In this document: in pieces, positions 1-13,460 of the stretch
Layout of the letters: every line of letters begins with the position of its first letter
How positions within the stretch are numbered: position 1 is the first letter of the stretch
Assembly: GCF_002443255.2 (NCBI RefSeq)
Contig: NW_019211456.1
Location: forward strand, 13,290,229-13,354,228
DNA: 64,000 nt
DNA from: Varroa destructor
Lineage: Eukaryota > Arthropoda > Arachnida > Mesostigmata > Varroidae
Direction: 5' to 3'
Notes under the pieces: model-generated
The model's input: only the letters and a program-made list of their open reading frames with translations
What the model was told of the DNA's origin: nothing
Databases searched by the model: none
Made by a program: the position numbers and the translations under genes

Positions 1-3000
1 GTCTTTTCAATCACAGCTTAGGGAAAATATGACTTGACGGATTCTAGTAATGACGTCGCAGTTAACTAGAGCTAGCCAGACAATCGAAACAAATAGGTAA
101 TGCTTTCGTATTTGAATCCAAACGATGTTGAACTTACTTAGGGTTTCAAACCAAAATGTATGTCTGTGAAACTTCTTGATACAAAAATAACTCAACCTTC
201 TACTCAATGATGTCAACTTTCATTAGGCTTAGTTCATGTTCTTTGAAGGAGGTGTACTTGAAAAAAGATTAATTTGTAATTGGTTGCTTTTCGTACTTGC
301 TCTTGGGCTTTTTATCACTGACAGTTCGCACCACATTGAGGCTTAAAATACTGACAAGATCCTTTAGGTTGAGTAGTGCCAGCGAAAAAGGTAGCCATTA
401 TATTTCGCCATTTGATGGAAACGCCGGGGCTCGTCCGCCTACAAGTGCTTGCTTCGAACGCACACTGTATGAAACATAATTTAAAGTGAAAATCATACTT
501 AGAAAAATTAAAATAAAGAGATGTTTTATCTCGAAAGATTTATAATAAAGCCTTTCTGTTTACTTTGTGCAATCATGCATTGAAGCTAGTGAGAAATTCG
601 GATTTCGAGAATGTCCATAATTCATTTGAAGCGATGCGGCACAATGCATGGAGCCCCCAGAATTAATAGTAGGATACTTATTGTGGGGGAACGGAAGGAA
701 ACGGACACAGATCGTTGCTCCTTCAACCCTTAACCAGCATAGCGAAACCACGCCATAGTAAAAGGCACTTGGGAAATGACTCTTTCACTACGCGGGATAT
801 TTGTTTGCTAACGTAAAATGTGCTAAAAGGTATGGCAAAAAATTCCTCGAAAAAAAAGAAAGAAATATGTATGTAGGGGACGCTTACTATCTTAAGCGCA
901 GGCATACCACCTGGGACGCAAATGATAATCATTACGACAGGGGAACGAGGGAAAGAAGTATAATTAAAACGCATAAGTATACACCGCCTGTCCGCTGTCT
1001 ACCTTCGCAGTAAGCTACCTGCGTAAATAAACATCGGATTGCTTAGTTCTCCTGACACTTGTTTCTGCTATAGATTATATCAAATAGTTGTAGATTGAGC
1101 TGACCTTCACGGCTATCAATGTCGTTGTCTATATTGTAGCATAGGTCTCTTCGCCATTTGTAGTCTATTATGAGATTTTATTATTATATTATGTTATTAT
1201 GAAGCTTATTATAGTATGTTCGTCATATTTTGATAGGAGAGTTTAAATCATGCAGTAATGTATAGTTGTTTGAATTATCCAGATATTGTATAATTTTTGC
1301 TTTGCGATCGTGTACACTTGTGGAACAATGTGAAATGATTGCCGAACAGCCTATCGCACAGTTAGTTATACACGAGGATTCAGACTTGCAATACTTAAGA
1401 TAGCGCAAATACGACTAACAAATTTACTATCCTCTATGAGATTTCATTGAGACGTAATACTCTGTATTCTTGTATTATTTTGATTCAAACTTATTAGCAG
1501 CGGACCGTCCTTTAGAAAATACGGTCTTCCGACAAGCAAATGCTGTATCCATAGAGTGTATGCTATTGAGTGACTCGAGATACCTAGCCGCTACCATTTT
1601 ATGTATCAGAAGTTCGAATGCACAGCGTTAAGCTCGATAAAATTATGTACACACGCAAGTGAGTCGTAGAGGAACAATCACCAGTGTGCAACGTAAAAGA
1701 CGTCCATAAAAGGCTTAGTCGTCAGACATTCACTACGAGTACTGTTGATTGATAGTGTGTTTCATGATAGCACTGGAAAATTTTCTGTGCCAATTAAGTG
1801 ATTGTCGGTCAAATTTTGACAATTGTATCTCTAGCCCAAAGCCATCAAGGGCACGAGATACAGCTAATGTTTTTGGAACGCTCGTAGGACGGGGGTTGTG
1901 GATAGGTAGAGTACAGGAATAAACGAAGGTTCGGGCTTATTTTATGCCGGGGCGTAAGCGACAGATATAAGGCAGTTACTTTTAGGGAAATCGAGAATCA
2001 GGTAGAGCGTCATGGAGAACAATGCCACACTCCAACCTAGTTCAGCACCGGCTGAAGTTAGGTCGAGCCAAGCTCAGAACGCATATAGTTACCCACGTAT
2101 ATGGCAACTTGTACTGCTGCTTACGCATTATGCAGTCCACGTTCAGTAGCAGGGGAAGTTGGGAAAAGAGCGTATCAAGAGTAAACAGAATTTAAAGGTG
2201 TCGAAAGGTCAATGAGCAGACAATGACTAGTGCATAACCTTGGCGAGCGACGACGAAGGGTAAAGAACAATAAATGACGAAAGGCACATAGAGGCTTTAT
2301 TTTCCGCTTGAATAAGCGAGACGTCCATTCGTGTCCTGCACAGCGTCTAACATCTGTTAGGGTATAGGACAACTATACGGCAGCCAACCAGCATGCTGGT
2401 CAACAACAGGAAAGACAAGTCCAGTAATGTGACGTTGATGGGGTTTAGGAACGAGGCGCAGGGTACACGTGGACGTTAATGACGTAAACACTTGTACCGT
2501 TCCGATCAAAAAGCCTCATCCACTCGACTGAGCGATCTTTACGATAAATGCTAGTCAGAAGGAAAGAACCATTTTTGAAACTGAGAATCTAAGGCGAACA
2601 AAAAGAGTTGACAGATCAATACGGTGCCAATCACGCAACCATAAGCAAAATATTTATACTCAAACCTCGCACAAATTAAACATCAAATGTTAATCAAATG
2701 GTGTTATAGTTGAACATGTACTCGTAATTGTTGTCTTCAGGCTCGCCTATAATATACATACTACCAAAAGGTCACACATTGTAGTAAACTGGAAAGTCGA
2801 GAATGCCTGTTTTTTCGGCTATGAACGTAGGAAGTAGATACTCGATCAACGCACCGAACTTACCTAAGAAGTAAATGTAACTTAGCCAGGACAATTGAAC
2901 TGGATGTTAATGATCTATGAGCTATATAACAAGCAGTTTTTTTTGATCTCAGAGTTAAACTATTAAAATAAAAAAAGGCCGCGCTGGAAAATGAACCCCT

Positions 3001-6000
3001 TCGATAGCTAGTCACTCGTCGTATAATCATACGTATTGCACTCTCTAATAAACTCTACCTAGACCACAATCTATTCTTTGGGAAATTATAGGCTTCGTTC
3101 GTATTCCAAAGCTGATATTTAAGGTGGTGCCAAGTAACCATATATTACAAAACGCAAGCGCCAATGAATTGGCTATATATTCTGATCGATTGAACCACTT
3201 TTTATCTAGTCTGTACGATTATATTTATAAGGCTTTTGCGGCTAAAGTCAAACAGGAAATAACATGCAAATGGCGAGTAGGACCAGTGTGTCTTCTGAGA
3301 ATACACTGGCAGTGAACGGTTGACACCACGAATCAACTGTACAACTAATTCCCGAGCGATCAATATTTTAGGATGCAGGGGTTCTAAAATGCGCACCTCC
3401 AGGATTCTCTGTTCTTGGTTGTTCGCTCTGCCACATCGCTTGAACGCTTAAGCATCAACACCCGCAACCCAATGCGGGGGGTACATTGAATTCTCGCGCA
3501 CCTTGTGTCTTAACTGCCTAGAGAATAAACCAAAGATAAAGCCCCATTGCACTCGCATGTTCGCAGTCATATACGACGTTTAATGATCGTTTACTATACA
3601 TACGTATCTATCGATCGCACGATACTCGACCGTTTTATTAATGTGTGCCAATAAAGCAGGGTAATGCATATCAAGTTTGTATAAGCAAAAACATGCATTA
3701 TCATACATGTTACAGAATGCACTTAGGTCACTCACTACTTTGGCCCTAAGAGATAAATGACTATCAAGGCTGACTCCTAGCATGAAACGAAGTCTGTCTA
3801 CGCTCTGTCACCCATATCCGTAAAGAGTAACTCGGATTTGCTCAATGTGTACAAATTCAGCTAAAATACCTAATAGCTCGTATTATAGGTTTCTAGTAAA
3901 TGTATTCGATAATTACTCGCTTAGTATCCTGTAAGTTATTCACGTAAATACGTTATTTATCTTCTTGGCTTTAGGGATTCAAACAGGTGTTATATCCAGC
4001 CTGCGTTTCGAGTCACTTAGAAGCAACGTGAAATACTTACAAACTCTTCGATACGATCGTACAGGGACGTATGTGTATTGCTATGAAATACTGGGCTACG
4101 AGCTAAAAAATCCACGATTTTTTTTTATTAACATTGAGTCTCTGTACCATGCCGAGTAAATTTAGACTGCAACTCAAGGGCTTTGATGCATAGTATAAAA
4201 TGAGGTTGCCAGACTTTACAGAGTGTATTTATTTCAGTACAACTAACCTTACAAAAATATAGATCTAGGATTTATTTTAGTTTTTTTTTCATGATAAACG
4301 AATCGGTGATAGTATTACAGAACAGAGCAGTAAATTACATCGCTTGCGTCATGAGGATGTTAAAGTTCAAAATGGGTTATAGTTATATAGTGGCCTCGCA
4401 AACGTCCAGTCCAAAGCTACGTAAGTGGTCCTTCAAAAATATTTGGGGGACTCTATACCTTAAAATCACTGATGTATCATTAATATGCGTTTTATAGAAG
4501 AGGATATACCGCTTTTTTATGTCTAGCGTAAATGTCGGACATGGGATTGATCCGAGGTGAGAGATCTAGGGGAGGCCGTGTGGGCAAGCGCCACTTCTGG
4601 CTGCACTGTGGTTGAATAGAACACGGGAAGATCTGCTGCGACGATTTGTCTATCATGTGTGATGTTGTTATTACCATTTGGGACCTACTCTTGGATCATG
4701 TACATCAGTTGTATATGATTTGGGTTGATTTTAATAACATCTGGGTTAAATAAATACAAAATATATAGCATTCGATTATAGGTACGCGTAAAACAACCGC
4801 AGTAGTTTCATAAAATGTCCGACGATGTTTTTCACAAGATAGTTTCGTGCTTCCAGTCAAGGCATAAGGCTGTGAATTAAATGATGTACTACTCCTAGTC
4901 ACCACAAGCTGGTGTGAGCATCATAAATACTATGTGAGATACGACCATTTCTAAATGTTGCTAATGATTAATAATAGAGATATAAGAAACTTTGTCCTCT
5001 AAGCGTATTCAGCCTAAAAGTTCGAGCTTTAAATATACAGGTACAACGAAGATAAAGTTGAAAAATTTTTGACGTAGCGTGTGAGGTGGAACCCGTAGTA
5101 TCCGACAAGTAAACAAACGTTTTATAAATTTGCCTAGAATGACGTTAACATAGCTGTAATGTTTTCGTTGGGCTTTTTCGGTCCGATATTATCCGATGCG
5201 GATATTGGGTTTCATATAAAAACTTCGGGGAGCTCTTTTCGTATAATGTATGATTTTTGCAGGTTAGAAAAATGCGAAGTTTTCTACAAATTGGCATCAC
5301 GAGCGAATGACAAATATCTTATTAAGATGATGAAGTGCTTCAATCAACACCTTCTAGCGCCTTTCACATGAACCCCTTGCAGGCACAAGGTGGTCTCACC
5401 CATTTGTGAACAGTGTGCTGATTAGCACGGTCCTCTGGACCGTAAGCATCTTAAAATCTTACTGAATACTCTGATTTTCCCATTGACATAATGAGCGTTA
5501 GGGGTTTCATTTTTCATAGAAATGCCACTAGCTTCTAGTTCCTGACTCCACTTCATTACAAATTTTCGACTTCTCCCCGGTCGTTCTTTGCGTTATAGAT
5601 TCTTGGCGACAGCTGGTGGAATCGGCAATATCGACGACAGCCGAAACTGACGTAGTCATTTGAAAGTTATCGTATCGTCCAGCCAAACACCGATTCATAG
5701 CACCTACACACGTTCTTCGAATACAACTATCAGACTACCCCCTCTCTACCAAGTAATTCGTCATCCTTTCAGCCAGGGCTAGTACTGATGGTAAGAAACT
5801 CTTCGGCAGAGAGCAACAGGAGCACAATAAGCACAGTCTGTATTCTATTGTCACCCTAATTCTGCTTTTGCCAATCTTTCACTACGACGGCGATCTCTTT
5901 GCGTTCACAGTATTCTTTAACCGTATCTTCGAAATAACTTTGTCGATGGATTTCCATAAGCTAAAACATTCCTGAGAGCTCGTGTGGGAATAAACCGGTC

Positions 6001-7796
6001 CACGTACAGACGAAGATAAAAAAAATATAGTTGGAAATTCGAACGCGACCGAGGCCAACGCATTGGGGCGACGGGAAACCAATGCTAGCAGTGAATATGA
6101 CGTGAATTTGATATTTCCTTTCGGAGTTCTTTTGTTCATGTCGGCACGGCAGTGCCTACCGCTTCTCCTTACGCTTTTACTTGTGGAGCAGCTGTCGCCT
6201 TCTATCTTCAGTGGCTAGTTGCGAAAACCGAGGTGCCGACTGCCACGGCCTTTCTAACTCGTCATAGCGGCGATAGTGGCATTCCTGTTTTCCTTTTCCT
6301 TCTTATATGCCATCGGCTATTCATTCCCAGGAGGTTCCAAGGGCGTTCTCTGAGCGAACCTTCGTCCTTCAATGTACCGATCCTGCCAACCTAGCTCGCC
6401 ACTACGCCGGTGGAGGGGAATACGAAACGAAACAGAACGATACAGGGGCGGAGTGCAAGAAAGACTGAGGGGCAAGCTAGCAGCATCAGAAGGAGTGCAC
6501 GAAGATATCATGGCAACGAAAGGGCATCAAGACGGGTGCTGAAAAAAAGCGTGTCGGTGGTGATGTAGAAGGGCTTCTCAATGATCATGTTAGTAATGTT
6601 AGACATCGAATGAGGTGCGGGGGATGATTATAGCAAGACGAAGCCTCTACAACGAGCATATCTTATGCATTAAGATCGGCAAGGAACGCGCTATTGGAAC
6701 AGACATGAGTGATATTAGCAAGAAAATTTGCGAATAGAAGTGAGATAATGAACATTATTATGAATAAAACCTCCGCGAAAGAACAAAAATTCTCTGATAA
6801 GGTTAAATTACTGATAGTAAAACGGTACTTTTATATATTAGGTGCGTCTAGACCAAACATGCTAGTTGTCTACTACATATCACAACTAAATAATCAAAGG
6901 TTGGTAGGAGCATGCAGTGATGCCAAAATAAACTTCCAGAAAATTTAACTCATGCCAAAAAATATGTTATTCAAGTATCCAAAACTCCATGCGCTCGGCT
7001 GTAGGATACGCGAAACAAAGTAGGATATGGGTTCCGCAAGAACGTACTGTAGATTTATGTAACGCAAAACCCGTTCCGCTGATTCGTGTTAATTAGCTGC
7101 TCTACCGATATTACCTTTTTCGTTCAATTTGGAATAGTATTTTCAGATTCGCTGAGCCTGATAAAAAGTGGCGCAACTTTTGAACAACTTTATTCTTCGT
7201 ACGTAACTTCGCAGCAAGTTGAGCGCTGTATTTTGGCTTGAAAGTTGCCACTAACTAAAATAACTTTTCTTTCGAAATTAGATAGTTAGATACTATTATG
7301 TGACTTGTTCTCGCTTGCATGTACAGTTGCATGGTTTGCTCTAACTGATACCCTATAGCGGATTTACAAATAAACCTCTTGAATACCCTAGAAAAACCTG
7401 TAGGCCAATAATTACAATAGAAAACTTCCAAACAAAACTTTGTCAAAACTTCACACGCTAAGAACGACCACTGAGTCATTACGCAGGCCATAGTAAAGCT
7501 GAAGAGTACGATTATCGTATAGCCTGTAGTATCCACGATAGCCTATAGTAAACTAACAATTACGACATATAAATGTATTCTTTATATTTTTTATTATTGA
7601 CAGTTAGTTCCATTGCGCTGTGTGTGCCAAAGTTACTTCTAAGGGAAATCTACACAAGAGTTGCAAAATCCATCAAGTTTTAGTCAGACATTTACTATTT
7701 CCCAATACGACTAGCCGTGCTAACTTCACTATAAACTTTACAACATCGCCGTTCGGCATTCCACCAGATGGCTGGCTCCCGCGACGAAACTACTTG

Positions 7797-7851
7797 TGTC
7801 TATCCCCGGATTCGAACCTAAGGCAAACGCGCTGCCTGCTAAGCTAAGACA
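7797..7851 (-). other. tRNA-like remnant lacking an anticodon arm
   Basis: The minus strand has a perfect Pol III A box (TAGCTTAGCAGG) and B box (GGTTCGAATCC), flanked by TGTCT and AGACA, which can pair like an acceptor stem. Only 16 bases separate the boxes, too few for an anticodon arm, and the T stem is largely unpaired. It is a deleted tRNA pseudogene or the head of a tRNA-derived SINE. Confidence 0.55.
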
Positions 7852-10800
7852 GGTGCGAATTTCATTACGCCTAAGACAACTCATCCGCTGTATCTAATAC
7901 GATCGGCAAACGGCTAGTTCTATTCTCTACGTTGAAAAATGCCATTATATCTTTATGCGATTGCACAAAGCTGTTAGGGAATCCTGAGTACTCGAAGAAG
8001 CCGCCGTTCACTTTACAGCGGCTCGCCCTGTCCGAAGTAATCCTGACGCGGCGACATAACCGCAAACCGTCCAAGCAAAAACAAGACGCTAAATAATGTA
8101 AAGGATGAGACTAGCTATTTCTAGCATATACGAAGCCTGCTTTTCGTTGAACTACTATTAACTCAGTTAAGGTCAGCCATTGACGACAGCTGTATTTTGG
8201 CTGTTACAAATATATGGCTCAAGGTTCGCTGACGTAACTTCTGGTTACACTAATATTGGGTCGAACTTTTGTCCTATGTCACTATGTGCCACACTAGTGA
8301 CCTGTTAATTAATAACAAAAACGATTAACATCTACCTATACAATATTTATGGTCCGTACTATCTGAATCCTAAACCTATCGTTTCATAATATTTAGGGTT
8401 TGTACGGTTGAACGACTTGACCGCATGGTGATCGCGCTTTTGTTTGCTTAATATGTGACAGCGAGCGTTTCGACGTTGCCTTATGTTCAAAATGGCTATT
8501 GGCCGGTCTAATCGCATGTCAAGTAGCGGCACTGTTTTCAAGCATTCAAATATTTGTATATAGAAAGAAAGAGAGGTCTACGCAAATGACCCCCATGGGA
8601 ATATCAACATGGACGTTCGATAGGTGGGTCGGTCGATTCTCTCACATCTGAAGCTAGTTCTGTGCAATTAGGCACCGCCGTGTCTGGGTTCGCTAGCTAG
8701 CACCGGTTGTAATCTAAAGCAGGGTCTACATGTAAAAACCCATTCATCAGTGTCGTTCGGGCATGAATGACTCTTCAATAGACCCAGTTGTTAGACACTT
8801 ATGGGCTTAAAAATTGGCATTGGCTGAGCGGAGTAACAGAGGCAAGACGCCGGTAGCAATAGCAATAACAGTAGCAGGAGGGGTGACGCCAATCGTAGTA
8901 GTGGCAGCTGCGTTCAGCGGCTAACCAACTCTGTTACGAACGTTTGCCGTATCAAGGAAACGAAGAATTTTACAAGGGGATACAGGCGGAATACGCCTAT
9001 GCTGAATCCGGTATTTATATATCATCCTTTCACATTTAATCTTCTAATTCATAATCCAGTACCAGGGTAAGATAACTGTTCCCTGGTAAGTTCTTTCAAA
9101 AAAAAAACCCACCCAGTGTTGCTATACGCAACGATGATTAATGCGCCCGCCATTTGGCTAACATTGGAAAAGGTAATTGAAAAAATCAGGATTTTTCGTA
9201 TGCAGTTGTACACCTTGAGGTGCAGCTGACCTAACGCACCGACACAGGCTAACGTTCGTATGCAGCGGTTATTCCTCGTGATCTCAGTCACGCCAATCCA
9301 AGATATCTATCTTATATAGCAATTTTGTAATACATTTTTCAGAGTTGTTTAAATTTTATTTAAGTAATCAGTAAAATGGTTGAAGACTGAAAGATATAAT
9401 TGAACCAGTAAACGCTACATTTACGCTTTCAGACATTCAATGTAAGGATACCTAAAAAAAAAAAGCTGAATACTGTTCTATCAAAACTTCATGTCACAGA
9501 ACGAATATCCTCTGTATCAAGATTAAGTTCCCGTACGTACAACGTTCCGAAGCGTTCGTTACTTAATGACTTGTCTACTATACGACTTATTTACGGGTTA
9601 TACTTTTTTTTTCCCGCCTTTAGATGGCAGATAATGAACATGCCGCGTTTTGGTCACGCGTCCGTCTACTGTAGCCAGTAGCTTAACAGAAGAAAAACGA
9701 TTTATTATAAAAAGCCTCTCATTCTCTATGTCACACCCGCTTTATCGAAATGGCTTTTGCTCTCAGTCAGTCGAAGAGTCCGCCAAAGGCTGATTGCGAA
9801 ATCAGCCAAAAGCCCGCCCAAGTGAAATTTTATTTGGAGGCTGTAAATGCTGGGAACGGCCCTAACAGTGATAAAGTAAGCGGTGCGAGGTGGGGCAGTC
9901 CCCTTGTAGTTCCGACGTCAGGTTAATGACGCGTTCACATTGGTGTATTTGATCATTGCGAGGCTTCCGATACCATTGAGAAAGCTGTCCGAAAATATAG
10001 CGCGAGAAGGCGCGGTAGGTAAATGCCCTAGGATGTTGTTAGCCAGTGCACAGAAGAAGACTATGGCAGAATCGGGTTGTTCTCTTCGGTCGTGTCATTT
10101 TTTGAAAGCTGTAGCAGAAGAAATTCTCTAGTGATACTCGTCTAAAACTTTAGCAGGGCAGGCTGTAGTGAAAGCGTAAGCGATAGTAAAAGAGCATTCG
10201 TTAAATGGTGATTATCGATTTAGCAAGTTAGTTATTGAAAAAAAAATGATCGAATACACAATTCTACTTGATTAATCCATCCTAAATAGCAGCTTGACGG
10301 GTAAGTTCACAAAAAAAAATTATCTTTGTTTCAGCAAAGGAAAGGTTTGTAAATAAACAGCTTTTTAGTTACGCATCTAGTTCCCAAGTAAACCGTAAAA
10401 ACTGAAGTGTGTACAGCTTTAAAAATTTATTCATTTTAGTATTTAGTGACTCATTCTCGGGCGCATTCTCCTAAAATAAGTGTACATTGGAAATGCTCAT
10501 GGCCCGCAACAAATTTATTATCATAAATGACAATGTTTTTGCTTGTAATGCGCAAGGGATTACGATGTAATGATCCGAGAACAGGCACATACGAATGGCT
10601 TTTGAATTACAGACTAAGCGCTTCTTTCCATTAATGTTAATGTAAAACTACGCTGGACATCCTCCAGCAGTCAGGCAAAGAAGGGCGATAAATAAAAAAA
10701 GGTACATGCAAATATCTTATAGGAAAAAAGATGGCCTGCTTTATTAGTAAGTTAAAAATATTTTTCAGTTTTTCGAAACAAAATATATCTTTGCTAAAGC

Positions 10801-11005
10801 CCAAATGTGGTGTTAACGATGGTGAACGGTCATTGATGCGGTACACATCTAATTTGAAAGGTCTCGAACAAATCTTGCACTGCCATGACAACATCGTTTA
10901 CCTCTCTATACGATATAGATTAATACAATTTTTAGCTGTAAAAATACTTGCCTTCCTAATGTGCTCTTAGTATTACATTAAAGCCATATAAAAGTGGAAA
11001 GCGTG

Positions 11006-11056
11006 ACCAGTGCAAAACTCGTCATTAGAAAATCTAATGACGAGTTTTGCACTGGT
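11006..11056. repeat. Perfect 24-bp inverted repeat with 3-nt loop
   Basis: The left arm 11006-11029 (ACCAGTGCAAAACTCG...) is exactly complementary to the right arm 11033-11056 around the loop AAA. No gene is nearby. A perfect hairpin of this length is very unlikely by chance. It could be a small palindromic element, a structured RNA, or an assembly fold-back. Confidence 0.8.
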
Positions 11057-12949
11057 GCCCGTGCGACTGTCAGCGTATCCATATGTAACTAGAAGCATCT
11101 ACGAAGACTTCATTTTAGATCATTCTCAGCTACGATTTATAACTAGCTCACCCTTCTGTGTTTTCTGTCCCACAGACAACGCAGGCCATTCGTGATAAAC
11201 AGAGCGGGTGTCACACAATGAAGGTCTCTACATCAGTAAACGACTTATACGGATACCGTTGACGTATTCCAGAATATAATAGGCAAAGTTACTCAGTACC
11301 TGATCTCGCCCAGCCAGGTGGGTAAATGTACCCATCTCATAAAAAGTTTGGATGATCTAAGACCAGCAGTTAAACAAAAATGTAGTTACTAGTCAGCATT
11401 AATGTGACCTTTCATATCAGTAGATCTTTTCGGTGTAAGATCCATATAGACGCATATGACAAAGCTATGAAGAATGAGCATGTCAACAAATCGCAGGATT
11501 AACCTCAACAGAATACTGAACGGGAACTGTTGTGGTAGTTGTTCAAAATAAACTAAATGTTGTTTCATTTGTTGTTTATCAGAAGATTGAATATGATAGA
11601 ATCATAATTTTGGGTCCGTAAAGCTGCAGCCAAGCCGAAACGCTAATTATATAACGGTGTTTTGTTCATGTTTATGAATCTGAGAGATAGATTTGCGGAA
11701 AAATCTTTGATAATTTTGTTATAGAATTTTTGCGCACTCTTCAGTATGCGGAAAAAATATATGTATATACATAACACTTCCCTAATTTATCAGAACATAT
11801 AGTAACAATTTAGAAGGCCCATAGATCGCCAAAAAACAGTTTGTTTATTGGATATATTACAAGTGACCTTTGATATCGTTCGCCCCATCTTTAGTGTTCC
11901 TGGTTTACTGGTCCTAGTTTTACGGAAGACTTGCCTACAGTGAGTGGCTTACAGATTTTAGAAACTAATTTATGCATTAATTGCCTCGTTTATTGCCGGG
12001 CAGCAGTGAAAAACGGGAAAGCATCTCTGATACGATAGACAATTACTAGAAGATGATAAACTTCAAAGTATTAAAACATGCAAAGTAAGATCGGGCTTCA
12101 CTAGTTTCTTGAGGCACAATTCGAAGCCGGTCTCTTCTTAAATATCTTTTCCATTCGTTCGATTTACGATCAAAAAGAGAAATCTCGCACAGATTAGTAC
12201 TTCGCGCTACTTCCAGGCATCAAAAAGCGTATCGGTAATGTTGGACGGCAAAATTCCATATGCCCGTCGTGTGTGCAAAAGTTGGTCGTCACAATAGCGC
12301 GACATCATATGTGCACTGGGTCGGGCTTTGTCGTTGCTTATTTTCTGTTTTTGTTTAAAATTTAAAACATTTGAAATTGTAAAATCGATTCCGTCATTGA
12401 GCGGCCCCAGCGTTCGTATTGGTTTGTTCTGGTATGTCTTCTATTTTGCAATACGTATATGTACATGCAAATTCGCTCGTTGCCCTTGCCTGCCATCTTT
12501 CCACAGAAATACGCACAAGTCTGATTGAACATCAGCTCTCATTTGCGTTCGATCCGGCATCCTTCCCATCGCGTTCTTTTCTAACTCCTACCAGCACTGT
12601 GATCTTTGTGACAAAATGTAAAAATAGTACAGCTCATTTTGAGGCCACATTTTAAAGCTCTATTGTACAGATCTTATATACCGTACAACTGCTCTATATA
12701 TTGGTATCGGGATCAGTTAGTTTTTCCGTCTACAATACATCTGTCAATAAATGGCTTTCTTTCTGGACCGTTCCAATAGTTCTCTGCTCACGTTCTGTTT
12801 GTAACAGTCGTTATTGTCGCGCAGTTGGAGAAGTAAAGCAATTTATATAGCCACCTCGCTTACTTGACCAATGAAGCAACTAACAGAAGTATTTCATAGG
12901 AGTTTACCATATCACTATATATGTATATTATTATCCTGGTCGTGCAGAA

Positions 12950-12955
12950 TTTATT
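12950..12955 (-). terminator. AATAAA overlapping the gene 1 stop codon
   Basis: The minus strand reads GAATAAATT, so the hexamer contains the TAA stop. If it is used, the 3' UTR would be only some 10-30 bases. A more distal signal may be the main one; the nearest other candidate is the hexamer at 11986-11991. Confidence 0.35.
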
Positions 12956-13460
12956 CTTTCTTATCCTTGGTCACGTCCTTCATGCAAAAAATAAGGAATA
13001 GAGTGTAGCCGATAAAACCTACTGCAACAATCACCAGTGCGTACATAAACAATGTTAATTCAGGTTGCCTATAACGATTCTTACGTAGCCACTCAAGAAC
13101 TTGCTCCTCATGCATCAGATCACCTGGAACAGTAACGTTGATAAAAACTTATACTAATCTAGAAGAATTATATCTTGGCCAATAAATTTAATTATTAATA
13201 CTATACGTATAGGTATGTATCCTCATGAGAAATTCGAAGATGACTACCGTATGGATATTGTCCTTCCATGACGTTACCTCTAAAGATTGAGGGGAACTTT
13301 CTTCGAAAGTAAACAATGGCAGGCACCTTGTTGATTCCGTATTTCCGAGCATACTTAACATCGTTGATCTTCAGCAGCATTATGTCCAACTCCTCAGCTT
13401 CATCGTCAATGTGTTCAAGTTCCTTTAGGACCTGGTCGCAGTCGTCATTGTTCAGTTCAA
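12951..13460 (-). CDS. Gene 1 thioredoxin module 16, membrane anchor and C-terminus (exons 29-30)
   Basis: Exons 13278-13460 and 12951-13123. The A half is FELNNDDCDQVLKELEHIDD, where only the second Cys of CxxC remains. It continues IMLLKINDVKYARKYGI and VPAIVYFRRKFP. The last exon gives GDLMHEEQVLEWLRKNRYRQ, then a strongly hydrophobic helix (LTLFMYALVIVAVGFIG, YTLFLIFCM) and the tail KDVTKDKKE. The tail has Lys at -3 and -5, a KxKxx di-lysine ER-retrieval pattern. The stop TAA overlaps an AATAAA (12955-12950). Confidence 0.9.

Larger units (their letters stand above)
1..12949. other. Spacer downstream of gene 1, no recognised gene
   Basis: Apart from the tRNA-like remnant (7.8 kb) and the hairpin (11.0 kb), I see only short open frames without domain content, splice structure or useful similarity. 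A slightly GC-richer stretch at 8.8-8.95 kb has scattered AGC/AGT triplets. Confidence 0.6.

Noticed and set aside
7255..7536. 93-codon minus-strand hydrophobic open frame
   Set aside because: It starts without ATG, has no recognisable family, and lies in AT-rich spacer.
10637..10970. Opposed frames of 79-85 codons on both strands
   Set aside because: They overlap antisense to each other, with no domain and no context; chance openness.
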